From Rhizobium sp. ACO-34A (lineage in GTDB: Bacteria > Pseudomonadota > Alphaproteobacteria > Rhizobiales > Rhizobiaceae), in the NCBI GenBank assembly GCA_002600635.1, contig CP021371.1:2421001-2485000 (forward strand): a stretch of DNA of 64,000 bases, in the 5' to 3' direction. Below, one piece after another: positions 27,754 to 36,186 of this stretch (its first letter is position 1; each line of letters starts with the position of its first letter). Made by a program: the position numbers and the translations under genes. The notes beneath the pieces were generated by a model. The model was not told the origin of the DNA and ran no database searches. It saw only the letters and a list, made by a program, of their open reading frames with translations.

Positions 27754-28708
27754 GCTTCTTACCTCCGAATTCCAGATAGGCCCATGGAATGATGATGATC
27801 GCGACAGTGACCAGCATCATGGTGGAGGCGGCGAAGCCCTGTCCCAGGTTCTGCGCCTGAAACATGTAGTCGTAGACGTATTTCGCGGGCACTTCGGAGG
27901 CGATGCCCGGACCGCCGCTCGTCTGGGCGACGACGAGGTCGTAGACCTTGACGATGCCGCTCGCGATGATGACGAGCGTGGTGATGAACACCGGCCGCAT
28001 CATCGGAATGACGATGAACAGATAGGTCCGCCACATCGGAATGCCGTCGACACGTGCGGCCTTCCAGATGTCTTCGTCGATGCCGCGCAGGCCGGCGAGC
28101 AGCAGGCACATGACGAGGCCCGTTCCCTGCCAGAGGCCGGCGATCAGCACACCGTAGATGACGATGTCGGAATTATAGAGCGGGTCGAAGGTGAAGCTCG
28201 TCCAGCCGAGGCTTCTGACCACCGACTGGATACCGAATTCCGGATTGAGCACCCATTGCCAGACAAGGCCCGTCACGATGAAGGACAGCGCGAAGGGATA
28301 GAGAAAGATCGTCCGGAAGGTGTTCTCGAAACGGATCTTCTGGTCCATCAGCGCCGCCAGCACGAAGCCGATCACCAGACTGAAGATCAGCGTGAAAATG
28401 CCGTAGATCGCCAGGTTCTCGATCGAGACCAGCCAGCGGGGCGCAGCCCACAGCCGCTCATATTGATCGAACCCGACAAACTTCGCCCGGGGCAGCAGCT
28501 TGGAATTCGTGAATGAATAGACGACCGTCCAGACCGTTCCGCCGAGAAAGATGACGAGAGCCGTCAAGACCATCGGAATGGAGGCAATCTTGGCATTGAG
28601 ATTGCGCAGGAGCTGGTTGGGTCGGCCAGTACGCGTCCGGCGGCGCTTCCGGCCCGCCGATTGTCCCGGAAATTTGTCCGGCAATTCTCCAGTCAACTGA
28701 TCCGTCAT
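27746..28708 (-). CDS. Carbohydrate ABC transporter permease, MalF type
   Basis: A 320-residue permease with a basic N-terminus (about 1-40), six spans, and the EAA loop EDIWKAARVDGIPMWRTYLFIVIP (about 210-233). It pairs with the MalG-type protein to form the channel for the sugar bound by the 28872 product. GGAGGAG precedes its ATG. Confidence 0.93.
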   Translation of the reverse strand: MTDQLTGELPDKFPGQSAGRKRRRTRTGRPNQLLRNLNAKIASIPMVLTALVIFLGGTVWTVVYSFTNSKLLPRAKFVGFDQYERLWAAPRWLVSIENLAIYGIFTLIFSLVIGFVLAALMDQKIRFENTFRTIFLYPFALSFIVTGLVWQWVLNPEFGIQSVVRSLGWTSFTFDPLYNSDIVIYGVLIAGLWQGTGLVMCLLLAGLRGIDEDIWKAARVDGIPMWRTYLFIVIPMMRPVFITTLVIIASGIVKVYDLVVAQTSGGPGIASEVPAKYVYDYMFQAQNLGQGFAASTMMLVTVAIIIIPWAYLEFGGKKRG

Positions 28709-28826
28709 GGGTCACTCCTCCTTGGTGATCCAGTAACTCCCGCACGACGTACCCCGGCGAAGCACTCGGCTTCCGGTTCTGTCATGCAGGCACGACTTGC
28801 GAGGCGTTGCTTCCCGGTGTGGAAGC

Positions 28827-28852
28827 CCGGCGCGGATCAGGACCCGCGCCGG
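28827..28852 (-). terminator. Stem-loop between binding-protein and permease genes
   Basis: A perfect 9-bp GC-rich stem (CCGGCGCGG, 8-nt loop, CCGCGCCGG) about 20 bp after the binding-protein stop, without a T-run. In many sugar ABC operons such stems protect the binding-protein mRNA and lower permease expression; that role is inferred here. Confidence 0.6.
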
Positions 28853-28871
28853 AAGCCTCGGGAGACTGTGA

Positions 28872-30107
28872 TCAGTCCGCCGACGCGATGATGTCGACGA
28901 AACGCTTCTGCGCGTCCTCCGGTGTCATCGACGGATTTGCGAAGAATTCGGAGAACAGGTCCTCCTTCTGCTTCTGGCTGTCGGCGGAAAGAAGCTGGTC
29001 CGTCCACGGAATGACGTCGCCCTTGGCGAGGATATCGAGACCTTTCTTCATGCAGTCGTTGGCGGCGGCCAGATCGACATCGCCGCGCACCGGCAGCGAA
29101 CCCTTCTTGAGGTTGAAGGCTACCTGCGTTGCCGGCGCGACCAGCGTCGAGGCAAGCACTTCCTGCGCCTTGGACTTTGCCTCGTCCTTCAGCAGCGGGA
29201 AGTAGAAGGCATCACCGCCCGTGGCGATGACCGCATTGACGCCGAGACCCGGCAGGCAGGTGTAATCCTTGCCCGCGACCTTGCCGGCGAGCGCAAATTC
29301 ACCCTGGGCCCAGTCGCCCATGATCTGGCCGCCAGCCTTGCCGGTGATGACCATGTTGGTCGCCTGGTTCCAGTCCTGAACGTTCGTGCCCTTCGACAGG
29401 CGGCGAGCATCGTCGGCCGCCTTGAAGACCTTGGCGATCTCCGGCCCGGCGGCCAGCTCGGCATCCTTGTCGCCGAACACTTTCAGGAAATTGTCCTTGC
29501 CGGCCAGAGCCAGGAACAGAACGTCGAAGGCGCCATTCGACTGCCACGGCTGACCACCGACGGCGAGCGGCACGATCCCTGCCTTTTCCAGCGCAGGTGC
29601 AGCGGCGACGAATTCGTCCCAGTTATTGGGGACCTCGACGCCAGCCTTGGTGAAGGCCTTGTTGGAAAGCCAGAGCCACTGCCAGGAATGGATGTTGACC
29701 GGCGCGCAGTAGATCTTGCCGTCGATCGTGCAGCTGTCGAGAAGGCTGGCCGGCCGGATGATCTCCTTCCAGTTCTCCTTGGTGGCGACATCCGTCAGGT
29801 CGCGCATGAGGCCGGACTGGACGAGTTCTTCGGCCTGACGGCCATGGTTGAACTGGGTAGCCCCCATCGGATCTCCGCCGGTGATGCGGCTCACCATGAT
29901 CGGTCGGGCCGTACCGCCGGAACCGGCGATGGCGCCATCCACCCATTTATTGCCCGTGGCATCGAAGGCCTTGGCGAGTTCCGCGACCGCGGCCGCCTCC
30001 CCGCCCGACGTCCACCAATGGGTTACCTCGAGATCGGTGGCTTGAGCGGCACCGAACGGCAGCACGACGCTAGCGGCCAGAAATGCCGCGACGCTACGAA
30101 AGTTCAT
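28872..30107 (-). CDS. Sugar ABC transporter periplasmic substrate-binding protein
   Basis: A 411-residue family 1 solute-binding protein. A signal peptide is clear (MNFRSVAAFLAASVVLPFGAAQA, cleaved near residue 23). The mature part starts with LEVTHWWTSGGEAAAVAELA, a segment typical of glucose/oligosaccharide binders of this family. It is the first gene of the operon, next to a LacI-type operator. With GH2 and GH43 enzymes encoded downstream, a manno- or xylo-oligosaccharide is the probable ligand. Confidence 0.92.
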   Translation of the reverse strand: MNFRSVAAFLAASVVLPFGAAQATDLEVTHWWTSGGEAAAVAELAKAFDATGNKWVDGAIAGSGGTARPIMVSRITGGDPMGATQFNHGRQAEELVQSGLMRDLTDVATKENWKEIIRPASLLDSCTIDGKIYCAPVNIHSWQWLWLSNKAFTKAGVEVPNNWDEFVAAAPALEKAGIVPLAVGGQPWQSNGAFDVLFLALAGKDNFLKVFGDKDAELAAGPEIAKVFKAADDARRLSKGTNVQDWNQATNMVITGKAGGQIMGDWAQGEFALAGKVAGKDYTCLPGLGVNAVIATGGDAFYFPLLKDEAKSKAQEVLASTLVAPATQVAFNLKKGSLPVRGDVDLAAANDCMKKGLDILAKGDVIPWTDQLLSADSQKQKEDLFSEFFANPSMTPEDAQKRFVDIIASAD

Positions 30108-30122
30108 TGAGTCTCCTCCCTC

Positions 30123-30138
30123 ACTGAAACGTTGCAGT
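30123..30138. promoter_or_regulatory. Probable LacI-family operator O1
   Basis: ACTGAAACGTTGCAGT, a 16-bp palindrome with only one mismatched pair around the central AACGTT, 15 bp upstream of the binding-protein ATG. It has the same frame ACTGnAACGTTnCAGT as the site near the regulator gene, and a central CG dyad is the hallmark of LacI-family operators. Confidence 0.75.
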
Positions 30139-30443
30139 GAAAATTTATGCGAAACGATTTAGGCGCGCAACCGTCGCGGGGAGTTTTTATTCTTTCTTTA
30201 CAAATTTCTATCTTAAATTGTGAATAGGGTTAGCAATGATCGTCGCCGTCGCTCTGATGATTTCGCGATGCGCAAATGCGGAAAGCATCAAAAAACTCAA
30301 TAAAATACCGGAAATTGGTGAAATAATTGCTGTATCGCACACATCATGAATGTCCGCAGCGCAGCAGAACTGTGGGAAACACGGGCATCACCCAAGGGTT
30401 GCACACGTTTTGCGATGCAAGATCGATTTAGCTCGACAAACGA

Positions 30444-30459
30444 ACTGTAACGTTTCAGT
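30444..30459. promoter_or_regulatory. Probable LacI-family operator O2
   Basis: ACTGTAACGTTTCAGT, matching O1 at 14 of 16 positions. It lies about 97 bp before the LacI-family start and 321 bp from O1, so looping between the two or autoregulation is plausible. The intervening AT-rich stretch (30160-30320) should contain the divergent promoters. Confidence 0.75.
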
Positions 30460-30555
30460 TTTGGAGCAAAGACTATCCATCCAATGCATGAGGATGCGTT
30501 TGCAGCCGTCGAGAAGGTAATTATACTGCCTGTTCGGGGCAGTGACGGGGACAGC

Positions 30556-31593
30556 ATGAAAAACGGAAATGAAGGAGCCGCACCGGCTCCGGCAGCAGAG
30601 ACCAGGGAACGGCCGACCCTCAAGACCATTGCCTTCATGACCGGACTGGGCATCACCACGGTTTCGCGCGCCCTCAAGGACGCGCCGGATATCGGTGCCG
30701 AGACGAAGGAACGGGTTCGCATGGTCGCCCGCCAGCTCGGCTATCAGCCGAACCGCGCCGGCGTTCGCCTGAGAACGGGAAAGACCAACGTCATCGCGCT
30801 GGTGCTGAGCATCGACGAAGAGATCATGGGTTTTTCCAACCAGATGGTCTTCGGCATTTCGGAAGTGCTGTCCAACACGCCGTACCACATCGTCGTGACG
30901 CCGCATTCCCACTCCAAGGATCCGATGCTCCCGATCCGCTATATTCTGGAAACGGGATCGGCTGACGGCGTTATCATTTCCCGGACGGAGCCGGACGATC
31001 CGCGCGTGCGGCTGCTCGTCGAGCAGAACATGCCCTTCGCCACCCATGGCCGTACCGATTGCGGTCTGGTGCACCCCTATCACGACTACGACAACGAAGC
31101 CTTCGCCCGCCAGGCGGTCGAACGGCTGGTGAAACGGGGGCGTCGCCGTATCGCGTTGCTACAGCCACCGAGCAAGCTCACCTATTACACGCATACCCGA
31201 AACGGCTTCCTCTCCGCCCTGCATCAGGCCGGCGCCGAGGAAGTTCCCCTGCGGGTCACCATCGATTCGCCGCTGGCCGATATCCGCGATGCCGTAGAAG
31301 CCTTGATGCGCTCCGACAGCGCGCCTGACGGCATCGTCTGTTCCGCCGGAAGCGGCGCGATCGCCGTCAATGCCGGCATCGAGGCTGCCGAAAAACATGT
31401 CGGCCGCGATCTCGATCTTGTGTCGAAACAGTCGATACCGATCCTCAACTGGATCAGGCCGGAAATCATTACCGCCTACGAGGACGTGCGGGAATCCGGC
31501 CGCGAGCTGGCGAGTGCCGTGATCGCCCGCATCGACGGTGCCGCACCGGAACAACTCCAGAGCATCAGCCTGCCCGTCTGGCCTGAGGCCTGA
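30556..31593 (+). CDS. LacI family transcriptional regulator
   Basis: A 345-residue regulator. The N-terminal HTH is [26 protein letters not shown] with hinge [16 protein letters not shown] (about 22-80). The rest is a periplasmic-binding-protein-like effector domain for a sugar. It faces the sugar operon across a 448-bp gap with two matching operators, so it very likely controls that operon and itself. I start at 30556 (GGGGA upstream); an ATG at 30484 would add an unconserved leader that reads over the leader region. Confidence 0.92.
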   Translation: MKNGNEGAAPAPAAETRERPTLKTIAFMTGLGITTVSRALKDAPDIGAETKERVRMVARQLGYQPNRAGVRLRTGKTNVIALVLSIDEEIMGFSNQMVFGISEVLSNTPYHIVVTPHSHSKDPMLPIRYILETGSADGVIISRTEPDDPRVRLLVEQNMPFATHGRTDCGLVHPYHDYDNEAFARQAVERLVKRGRRRIALLQPPSKLTYYTHTRNGFLSALHQAGAEEVPLRVTIDSPLADIRDAVEALMRSDSAPDGIVCSAGSGAIAVNAGIEAAEKHVGRDLDLVSKQSIPILNWIRPEIITAYEDVRESGRELASAVIARIDGAAPEQLQSISLPVWPEA

Positions 31594-31628
31594 TGCCTGA
31601 AGTCTGGTCTGGCGCCGGAAAATGAAGA

Positions 31629-31645
31629 ACCGGCTCAAGGCCGGT
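31629..31645. terminator. Hairpin between convergent LacI regulator and gnd
   Basis: ACCGGC/GCCGGT stem with a 5-nt loop; on the minus strand it is followed by TCTTCATTTT. Likely shared terminator of the two converging genes. Confidence 0.5.
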
Positions 31646-31680
31646 CCTCCTGTTCCAGATAGATGGCTAAAGGTGACCGC

Positions 31681-33108
31681 TCAGGCTGCGGTTGCGCCGC
31701 TGCCCCACGGACCGTGATGGATGTCCTTGCCATCCGTACGATCGAAGCCGTGGGCGCCGAAGAAATCGCGCTGGGCCTGGATGAGGTTCGCGGTACCACG
31801 AGACTGCCGGTAGGCATCGAAATAGGTGAGCGCCGAGGCAAGCGCGGGAACCGGCAGACCGGCGGATACGGCCGCGGCGACGACACGGCGAAGCGACGGC
31901 AGGCTTTCCTTCACCATGGCCGAGAATGCCGGCGTGACGATCAGGTTGGCGGCATCCGGCGTTGCCGTAAAGGCGCGCGTGATCTCATCGAGGAACTGCG
32001 AGCGGATGATGCAACCGGCGCGCCAGATCTTCGCGATCGTCGGCATGGGCAGCGACCAGCCGAACTCCTTGCTGGCGGCGGACATGACGGCGAAGCCCTG
32101 CGCATAGGCAGCGATCTTGGCGGCGAAAAGCGCAAGCTCCAGATCGGTCTCCAGATTGCCGCCGGAAAGCGTGAACGGCAGCTTTTCCTTGCCGAACAGG
32201 GCTTCGGCCGCTTCACGCTCGGACTTCATCGACGACAGGCTGCGTGCAGCGACCGCGGCTTCGATGGCGGTGGCCGGAATGCCCATCTGCTGGGCCTCGA
32301 TCACCGACCACTTGCCCGTGCCCTTCTGCCCGGCCTTGTCGAGAATGAGATCGACCACGGAGCCGCCGGTCGCCGGATCGGAAGCCGTCAACACCTTTTC
32401 GGTGATTTCGATCAGGTAGGAATTCAGACGGCCCTTGTTCCAGCCACCGAAGGTCGCCCCGATCTCGGTCGCGCTCTTGCCGAGGCCGTCACGCAGGATG
32501 CCATAGATTTCGGCGATCATCTGCATATCGGCATATTCGATGCCGTTATGGATGGTCTTGACGAAGTGGCCGGCGCCGTTCGGTCCGAGCCATGCGCAGC
32601 ACGGGTCGTCCTCGTACTTCGCGGCAATCGAGGTTAGCACCGTTTCCACACGCGCATAGGATTCCGGCGTGCCGCCGACCATGATCGAGGGGCCGTGACG
32701 CGCGCCTTCCTCACCACCTGATACCCCCATGCCGATGAAGGTCAGGCCCGTGCCGGAGAGCCGCTCGAAACGCGCCATGGTATCGCGGAAATTGGCGTTG
32801 CCGGCGTCGATCATGATGTCGCCGCCCGAGAGATAGGGCATCAGCGCATCGATCTGCTGGTCCACGGCGTCGCCGGCCTTGATCATGATGATGATCGGCC
32901 GTGGCGGGCGGATGGCCGCCACGAACTCTTCGATCGTGTGGCAGGCGACGATCTGGCCGGCCAGGTCTCCGGCTTCGCCAAGGAATTCGTCGGTGCGCGC
33001 GGTCGTTCGGTTGAAGACGGCGATCCTGTTGCCCTTCTCGGCGATATTGAGCGCCAGATTGGAACCCATCACGCCAAGCCCGATCAGTCCGATTTCAGCC
33101 TGCTGCAT
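31681..33108 (-). CDS. gnd: 6-phosphogluconate dehydrogenase, decarboxylating
   Basis: A 475-residue enzyme of the oxidative pentose phosphate pathway that converts 6-phosphogluconate to ribulose 5-phosphate with CO2 and NADPH release. The cofactor motif is IGLIGLGVMGSNLALN (5-20), NRT marks the NADP site, and GVSGGEEGARHGPSIM and GHFVKTIHNGIEYADMQ carry the catalytic Lys and Asn. The ATG at 33108 is chosen for GGAG upstream and for the exact start of the Rossmann domain. Length is full. Confidence 0.96.
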   Translation of the reverse strand: MQQAEIGLIGLGVMGSNLALNIAEKGNRIAVFNRTTARTDEFLGEAGDLAGQIVACHTIEEFVAAIRPPRPIIIMIKAGDAVDQQIDALMPYLSGGDIMIDAGNANFRDTMARFERLSGTGLTFIGMGVSGGEEGARHGPSIMVGGTPESYARVETVLTSIAAKYEDDPCCAWLGPNGAGHFVKTIHNGIEYADMQMIAEIYGILRDGLGKSATEIGATFGGWNKGRLNSYLIEITEKVLTASDPATGGSVVDLILDKAGQKGTGKWSVIEAQQMGIPATAIEAAVAARSLSSMKSEREAAEALFGKEKLPFTLSGGNLETDLELALFAAKIAAYAQGFAVMSAASKEFGWSLPMPTIAKIWRAGCIIRSQFLDEITRAFTATPDAANLIVTPAFSAMVKESLPSLRRVVAAAVSAGLPVPALASALTYFDAYRQSRGTANLIQAQRDFFGAHGFDRTDGKDIHHGPWGSGATAA

Positions 33109-33236
33109 TTCCTGCTCCGATTCAAAACGATTGAAATTCAAATCGGCCTGTTTTGGCACTCCTTCATTGCAGGAGCAAGAACGATCCTCGGTAAAACATT
33201 CGTGCAGGGTTCGAACCGGGCGAGATCAGATCCCGC

Positions 33237-33392
33237 TCAGGTCTCGGGGCGGTCGTCGGCATCGTCGAGGACGCGCCATGCGGCGCCCTCGAGATCCTCA
33301 TACTGACCGCTCTTCAGCGACCAGAGGAAGGCAAACAATCCCAGCCCACCGAGAAACAGCGCGATCGGGATCAGGTAGATGAGCATGTTCAT
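33237..33392 (-). CDS. fixS: Cytochrome cbb3 oxidase assembly protein FixS/CcoS
   Basis: A 51-residue protein with one N-terminal membrane span (MNMLIYLIPIALFLGGLGLF) and a short soluble tail (KSGQYEDLEGAAWRVL) that matches the CcoS family, needed for cofactor insertion into cbb3 oxidase. Its ATG overlaps the fixI stop in an ATGA. It is the last gene of fixGHIS. Confidence 0.93.
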   Translation of the reverse strand: MNMLIYLIPIALFLGGLGLFAFLWSLKSGQYEDLEGAAWRVLDDADDRPET

Positions 33393-35689
33393 GACGCAAG
33401 CCTTGCATTCGGAGCCGGAAAACCGGCGGCCGGCTGGGATGTTTCCCCTTCCGAGCGCAGGTTGAGCCGGTTCAGCCGAAGCGCATTGACGACAACGATG
33501 ATCGACGAGGTGGACATCGCGACAGCCGCGATCAGCGGCGTGGCATAGCCGAGAATGGCAATCGGAACGGCAATCAGATTATAGCCGATGGCGAGCGCGA
33601 AATTCTCGCGGATCAGCCGCCCTGCCCGGCGCGAAGCCTCGATGGCAAAAGCGATGGATTCGAGATTCTGCCGCATGAAGACGAAGTCCGCAGCCTGCCG
33701 GCCGACATCGGCAGCCGTCGCCGGCGCAATGGAAACATGGGCCGCCGCAAGCGCCGGCGCATCGTTGATGCCATCGCCCACCATCAGCAGCCTGTGTCCC
33801 TCGGCCTGAACGGAAGCGCAGAACTCCGCCTTCTCGCGCGGGGCAAGCTCCGCCTTCCAGTTGTCGATGCCGAGCCGCCTGGCAAGCGCGCCGACCACCG
33901 CGGCGCGGTCACCGGAGAGAATGCCGATGGAATAGCCCTGCTTCTTGAGAAGCGCGATGGCAGCCTCCGCGCCGGGACGCAACGTATCCTCGAAACGGAA
34001 TGCCTGCAGCTCGCGCCCATCAAGCGACAGGACGACTTCCGAAAAAGCATGATCGGCAGACTGATCTGCCGCATCGCCAAGCGCAAACTTGCGGCTGCCA
34101 AGCCGATAGGTTCCCTCGCTGGCCTCAGCCTCGACGCCCGCACCGGGGATCTCGGCCACCGAGGCGAACACCTTCGCGGGCACCGTTGCGGCCTGCCACA
34201 GCGCCTCGGAAAGCGGATGGCGCGAATGGGCGGCAAGTCCCGCAGCAATGGCAAAGGCGCTGGCATCCACGTCGGCGATATCGATCAATCTCGGCTTGCC
34301 CAGCGTCAAGGTGCCGGTCTTGTCGAAGGCGACGGTGTCTATCTCGGCCAACCGTTCCATGGCCGAACCGTCCTTCACCATAATGCCAGACTTGAAGAGA
34401 CGTCCCGCAGCAACGACCTGCACCACCGGCACAGCAAGGCCGAGCGCGCAGGGGCATGTGATGATGAGCACCGCGACGGCCACCAGCAGCGCATGCTTCC
34501 AGTCGCCGTCGTAAAAGCCCCAGGACATGAAGGTGATGAAGGCAGTCAGGTGCACGGCGGGCGAATAAAATTGCGCGGCGCGGTCGGCGATGCGGCGATA
34601 GCGCGCCCTGCCCCCTTCGGCGGCTTCCATCAGGTTGATCACTTCCGCAAGGAAGGAATTCTTGGCCGTTGCGGTCGCTTCGATCACCAGGGAACCGGTC
34701 AGGCTGAGCGTGCCCGCCTGCACGGTGCTGCCGGCCTCGACCTGAAGCGGAGCGCTCTCGCCATTGACGATCGACACGTCCATGTCGCTGGCGCCGGAAA
34801 GAATGAGGCCATCCACCGGCACACGATCCCCGGCGGCGACCGCCACCTTGTCGCCGACGCGGATTTCCTCAAGCGGCCGGTATTCGCGCGAACCGTCTGC
34901 CGCAACCACCATGGCGCCGCGCGGGCTGAGCCGTGCAAGACCGCTGATTGCTGAGCGCGCCCGGTCCCGCATCATGTGGTCGAGCGTGCGGCCGATCAGC
35001 AGGAAGAACAGCAGCGAGGCCGTCGCGTCGAACCAGGCGTGCTCGCCGTGGTTGATCGTCTCCCAGAGCGAAATGAAGTAGGAAAGCGTGATGCCGATGG
35101 CGATCGGCACGTCCATGTTGGTGCGGCCATGCCGGATCGCATTCCAGGCGGACTGATAGAAGAACCGGCCGGCATAGATCAGTGCCGGCGCGGCGATCAT
35201 TGCCGAAATCCAATGGAACATGTCGCGTGTGGCGGCGTCCGCCCCGGACCACACGGAAACCGACAGCAGCATGATATTGGTGGCCGCGAAACCCGAGACC
35301 GCAACGGCGCGAACCAGCTGGTTGCGCAGTTCGTCGGAAGCCTCCTCTGCCGGTGTGAAGAGGTGCGATTCATAGCCGGTCGAGGCGATGGCTCTGGCGA
35401 TGCCGACGGGATCCGTCGGCTGTCCATCGACTTCATCCTTCCACACCACGGAAACGCGCTTGGTCGAAAGATTGACGCGCGCCCGCTGCACTTCGGGAAG
35501 CCCGCGGAGTACGCCTTCGATAGTGGTGATACAGGTGCCGCAATGCACGGCCGGCACACTCAGGTCGACCTGATGCAGGCCTTCGCCAACGTCGCGGCTG
35601 GAGAGCCGCAACTCCTCAGAACTCGGCAGGGCATGACCTGCCCGCTCGATTTCGAGCGCCCCTTCCGTGCCGGCTGCGCAGCAGCTCAT
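33389..35689 (-). CDS. fixI: Copper-exporting/assembly P1B-type ATPase FixI/CcoI
   Basis: A 766-residue P-type ATPase that supplies copper to the cbb3 oxidase. The N-terminal metal-binding domain has VHCGTC (Cys50, Cys53), the membrane metal site is CPCALG, the phosphorylation site is DKTGTLTLG, and the hinge is GDGINDAPAL. About eight spans are predicted. A further Cys pair occurs at residues 3-4. It overlaps fixH by 4 bp and fixS by 4 bp. Confidence 0.95.
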   Translation of the reverse strand: MSCCAAGTEGALEIERAGHALPSSEELRLSSRDVGEGLHQVDLSVPAVHCGTCITTIEGVLRGLPEVQRARVNLSTKRVSVVWKDEVDGQPTDPVGIARAIASTGYESHLFTPAEEASDELRNQLVRAVAVSGFAATNIMLLSVSVWSGADAATRDMFHWISAMIAAPALIYAGRFFYQSAWNAIRHGRTNMDVPIAIGITLSYFISLWETINHGEHAWFDATASLLFFLLIGRTLDHMMRDRARSAISGLARLSPRGAMVVAADGSREYRPLEEIRVGDKVAVAAGDRVPVDGLILSGASDMDVSIVNGESAPLQVEAGSTVQAGTLSLTGSLVIEATATAKNSFLAEVINLMEAAEGGRARYRRIADRAAQFYSPAVHLTAFITFMSWGFYDGDWKHALLVAVAVLIITCPCALGLAVPVVQVVAAGRLFKSGIMVKDGSAMERLAEIDTVAFDKTGTLTLGKPRLIDIADVDASAFAIAAGLAAHSRHPLSEALWQAATVPAKVFASVAEIPGAGVEAEASEGTYRLGSRKFALGDAADQSADHAFSEVVLSLDGRELQAFRFEDTLRPGAEAAIALLKKQGYSIGILSGDRAAVVGALARRLGIDNWKAELAPREKAEFCASVQAEGHRLLMVGDGINDAPALAAAHVSIAPATAADVGRQAADFVFMRQNLESIAFAIEASRRAGRLIRENFALAIGYNLIAVPIAILGYATPLIAAVAMSTSSIIVVVNALRLNRLNLRSEGETSQPAAGFPAPNARLAS

Positions 35690-36186
35690 TTCTGTTCTCC
35701 AATAACCGCGATGCGGTTGGCTTCATGCATGATCAGCTGGCCGCCCTTCATCGCTTTCATCTCGACGATCCAGTGGCCATGGGCAACATCATGTTCTGCA
35801 ACGTAGACGCCGTTACCGGTCGGGACGAGCGTCGCGAAGAAATCTTGATGCTCACCGACCGGCCGTTTGAAATGGGCGGTGACCTCGTCGGCGACGACAG
35901 GCTCGTCGCCGGGAAGCGTGAGCGTATAGGCGATCTTGCCGTCCTTGACGTCGAGCTTGCCCTTGATGCCGGTCGCCAGCATGCCGCGGATCGCTGCCGC
36001 CTTGCCGTTGAATTCCTGACTGGCGATGTAGGTGTTCTGCACCACCAGACCGCTCCATGTCGACGAAGCGAAATAGGCCATCGTCATGTTGACGGTGATG
36101 ACGACCCCGAAGAACGTCACCAGAATGGCGGCCATATGCCAGCCGGTGAAAACGAAGCCTGTCTTTTGATTGCCTACAGCACTCAT
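35686..36186 (-). CDS. fixH: Cbb3 oxidase assembly protein FixH/CcoH
   Basis: A 166-residue membrane-anchored protein. One N-terminal span (MAAILVTFFGVVITVNMTMAY) precedes a periplasmic domain with the FixH hallmarks: QNTYIASQEFNGKA and VVADEVTAHFKRPVGEHQD. It is required for stable cbb3 assembly. It overlaps both fixG and fixI by 4 bp. Confidence 0.93.
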   Translation of the reverse strand: MSAVGNQKTGFVFTGWHMAAILVTFFGVVITVNMTMAYFASSTWSGLVVQNTYIASQEFNGKAAAIRGMLATGIKGKLDVKDGKIAYTLTLPGDEPVVADEVTAHFKRPVGEHQDFFATLVPTGNGVYVAEHDVAHGHWIVEMKAMKGGQLIMHEANRIAVIGEQK

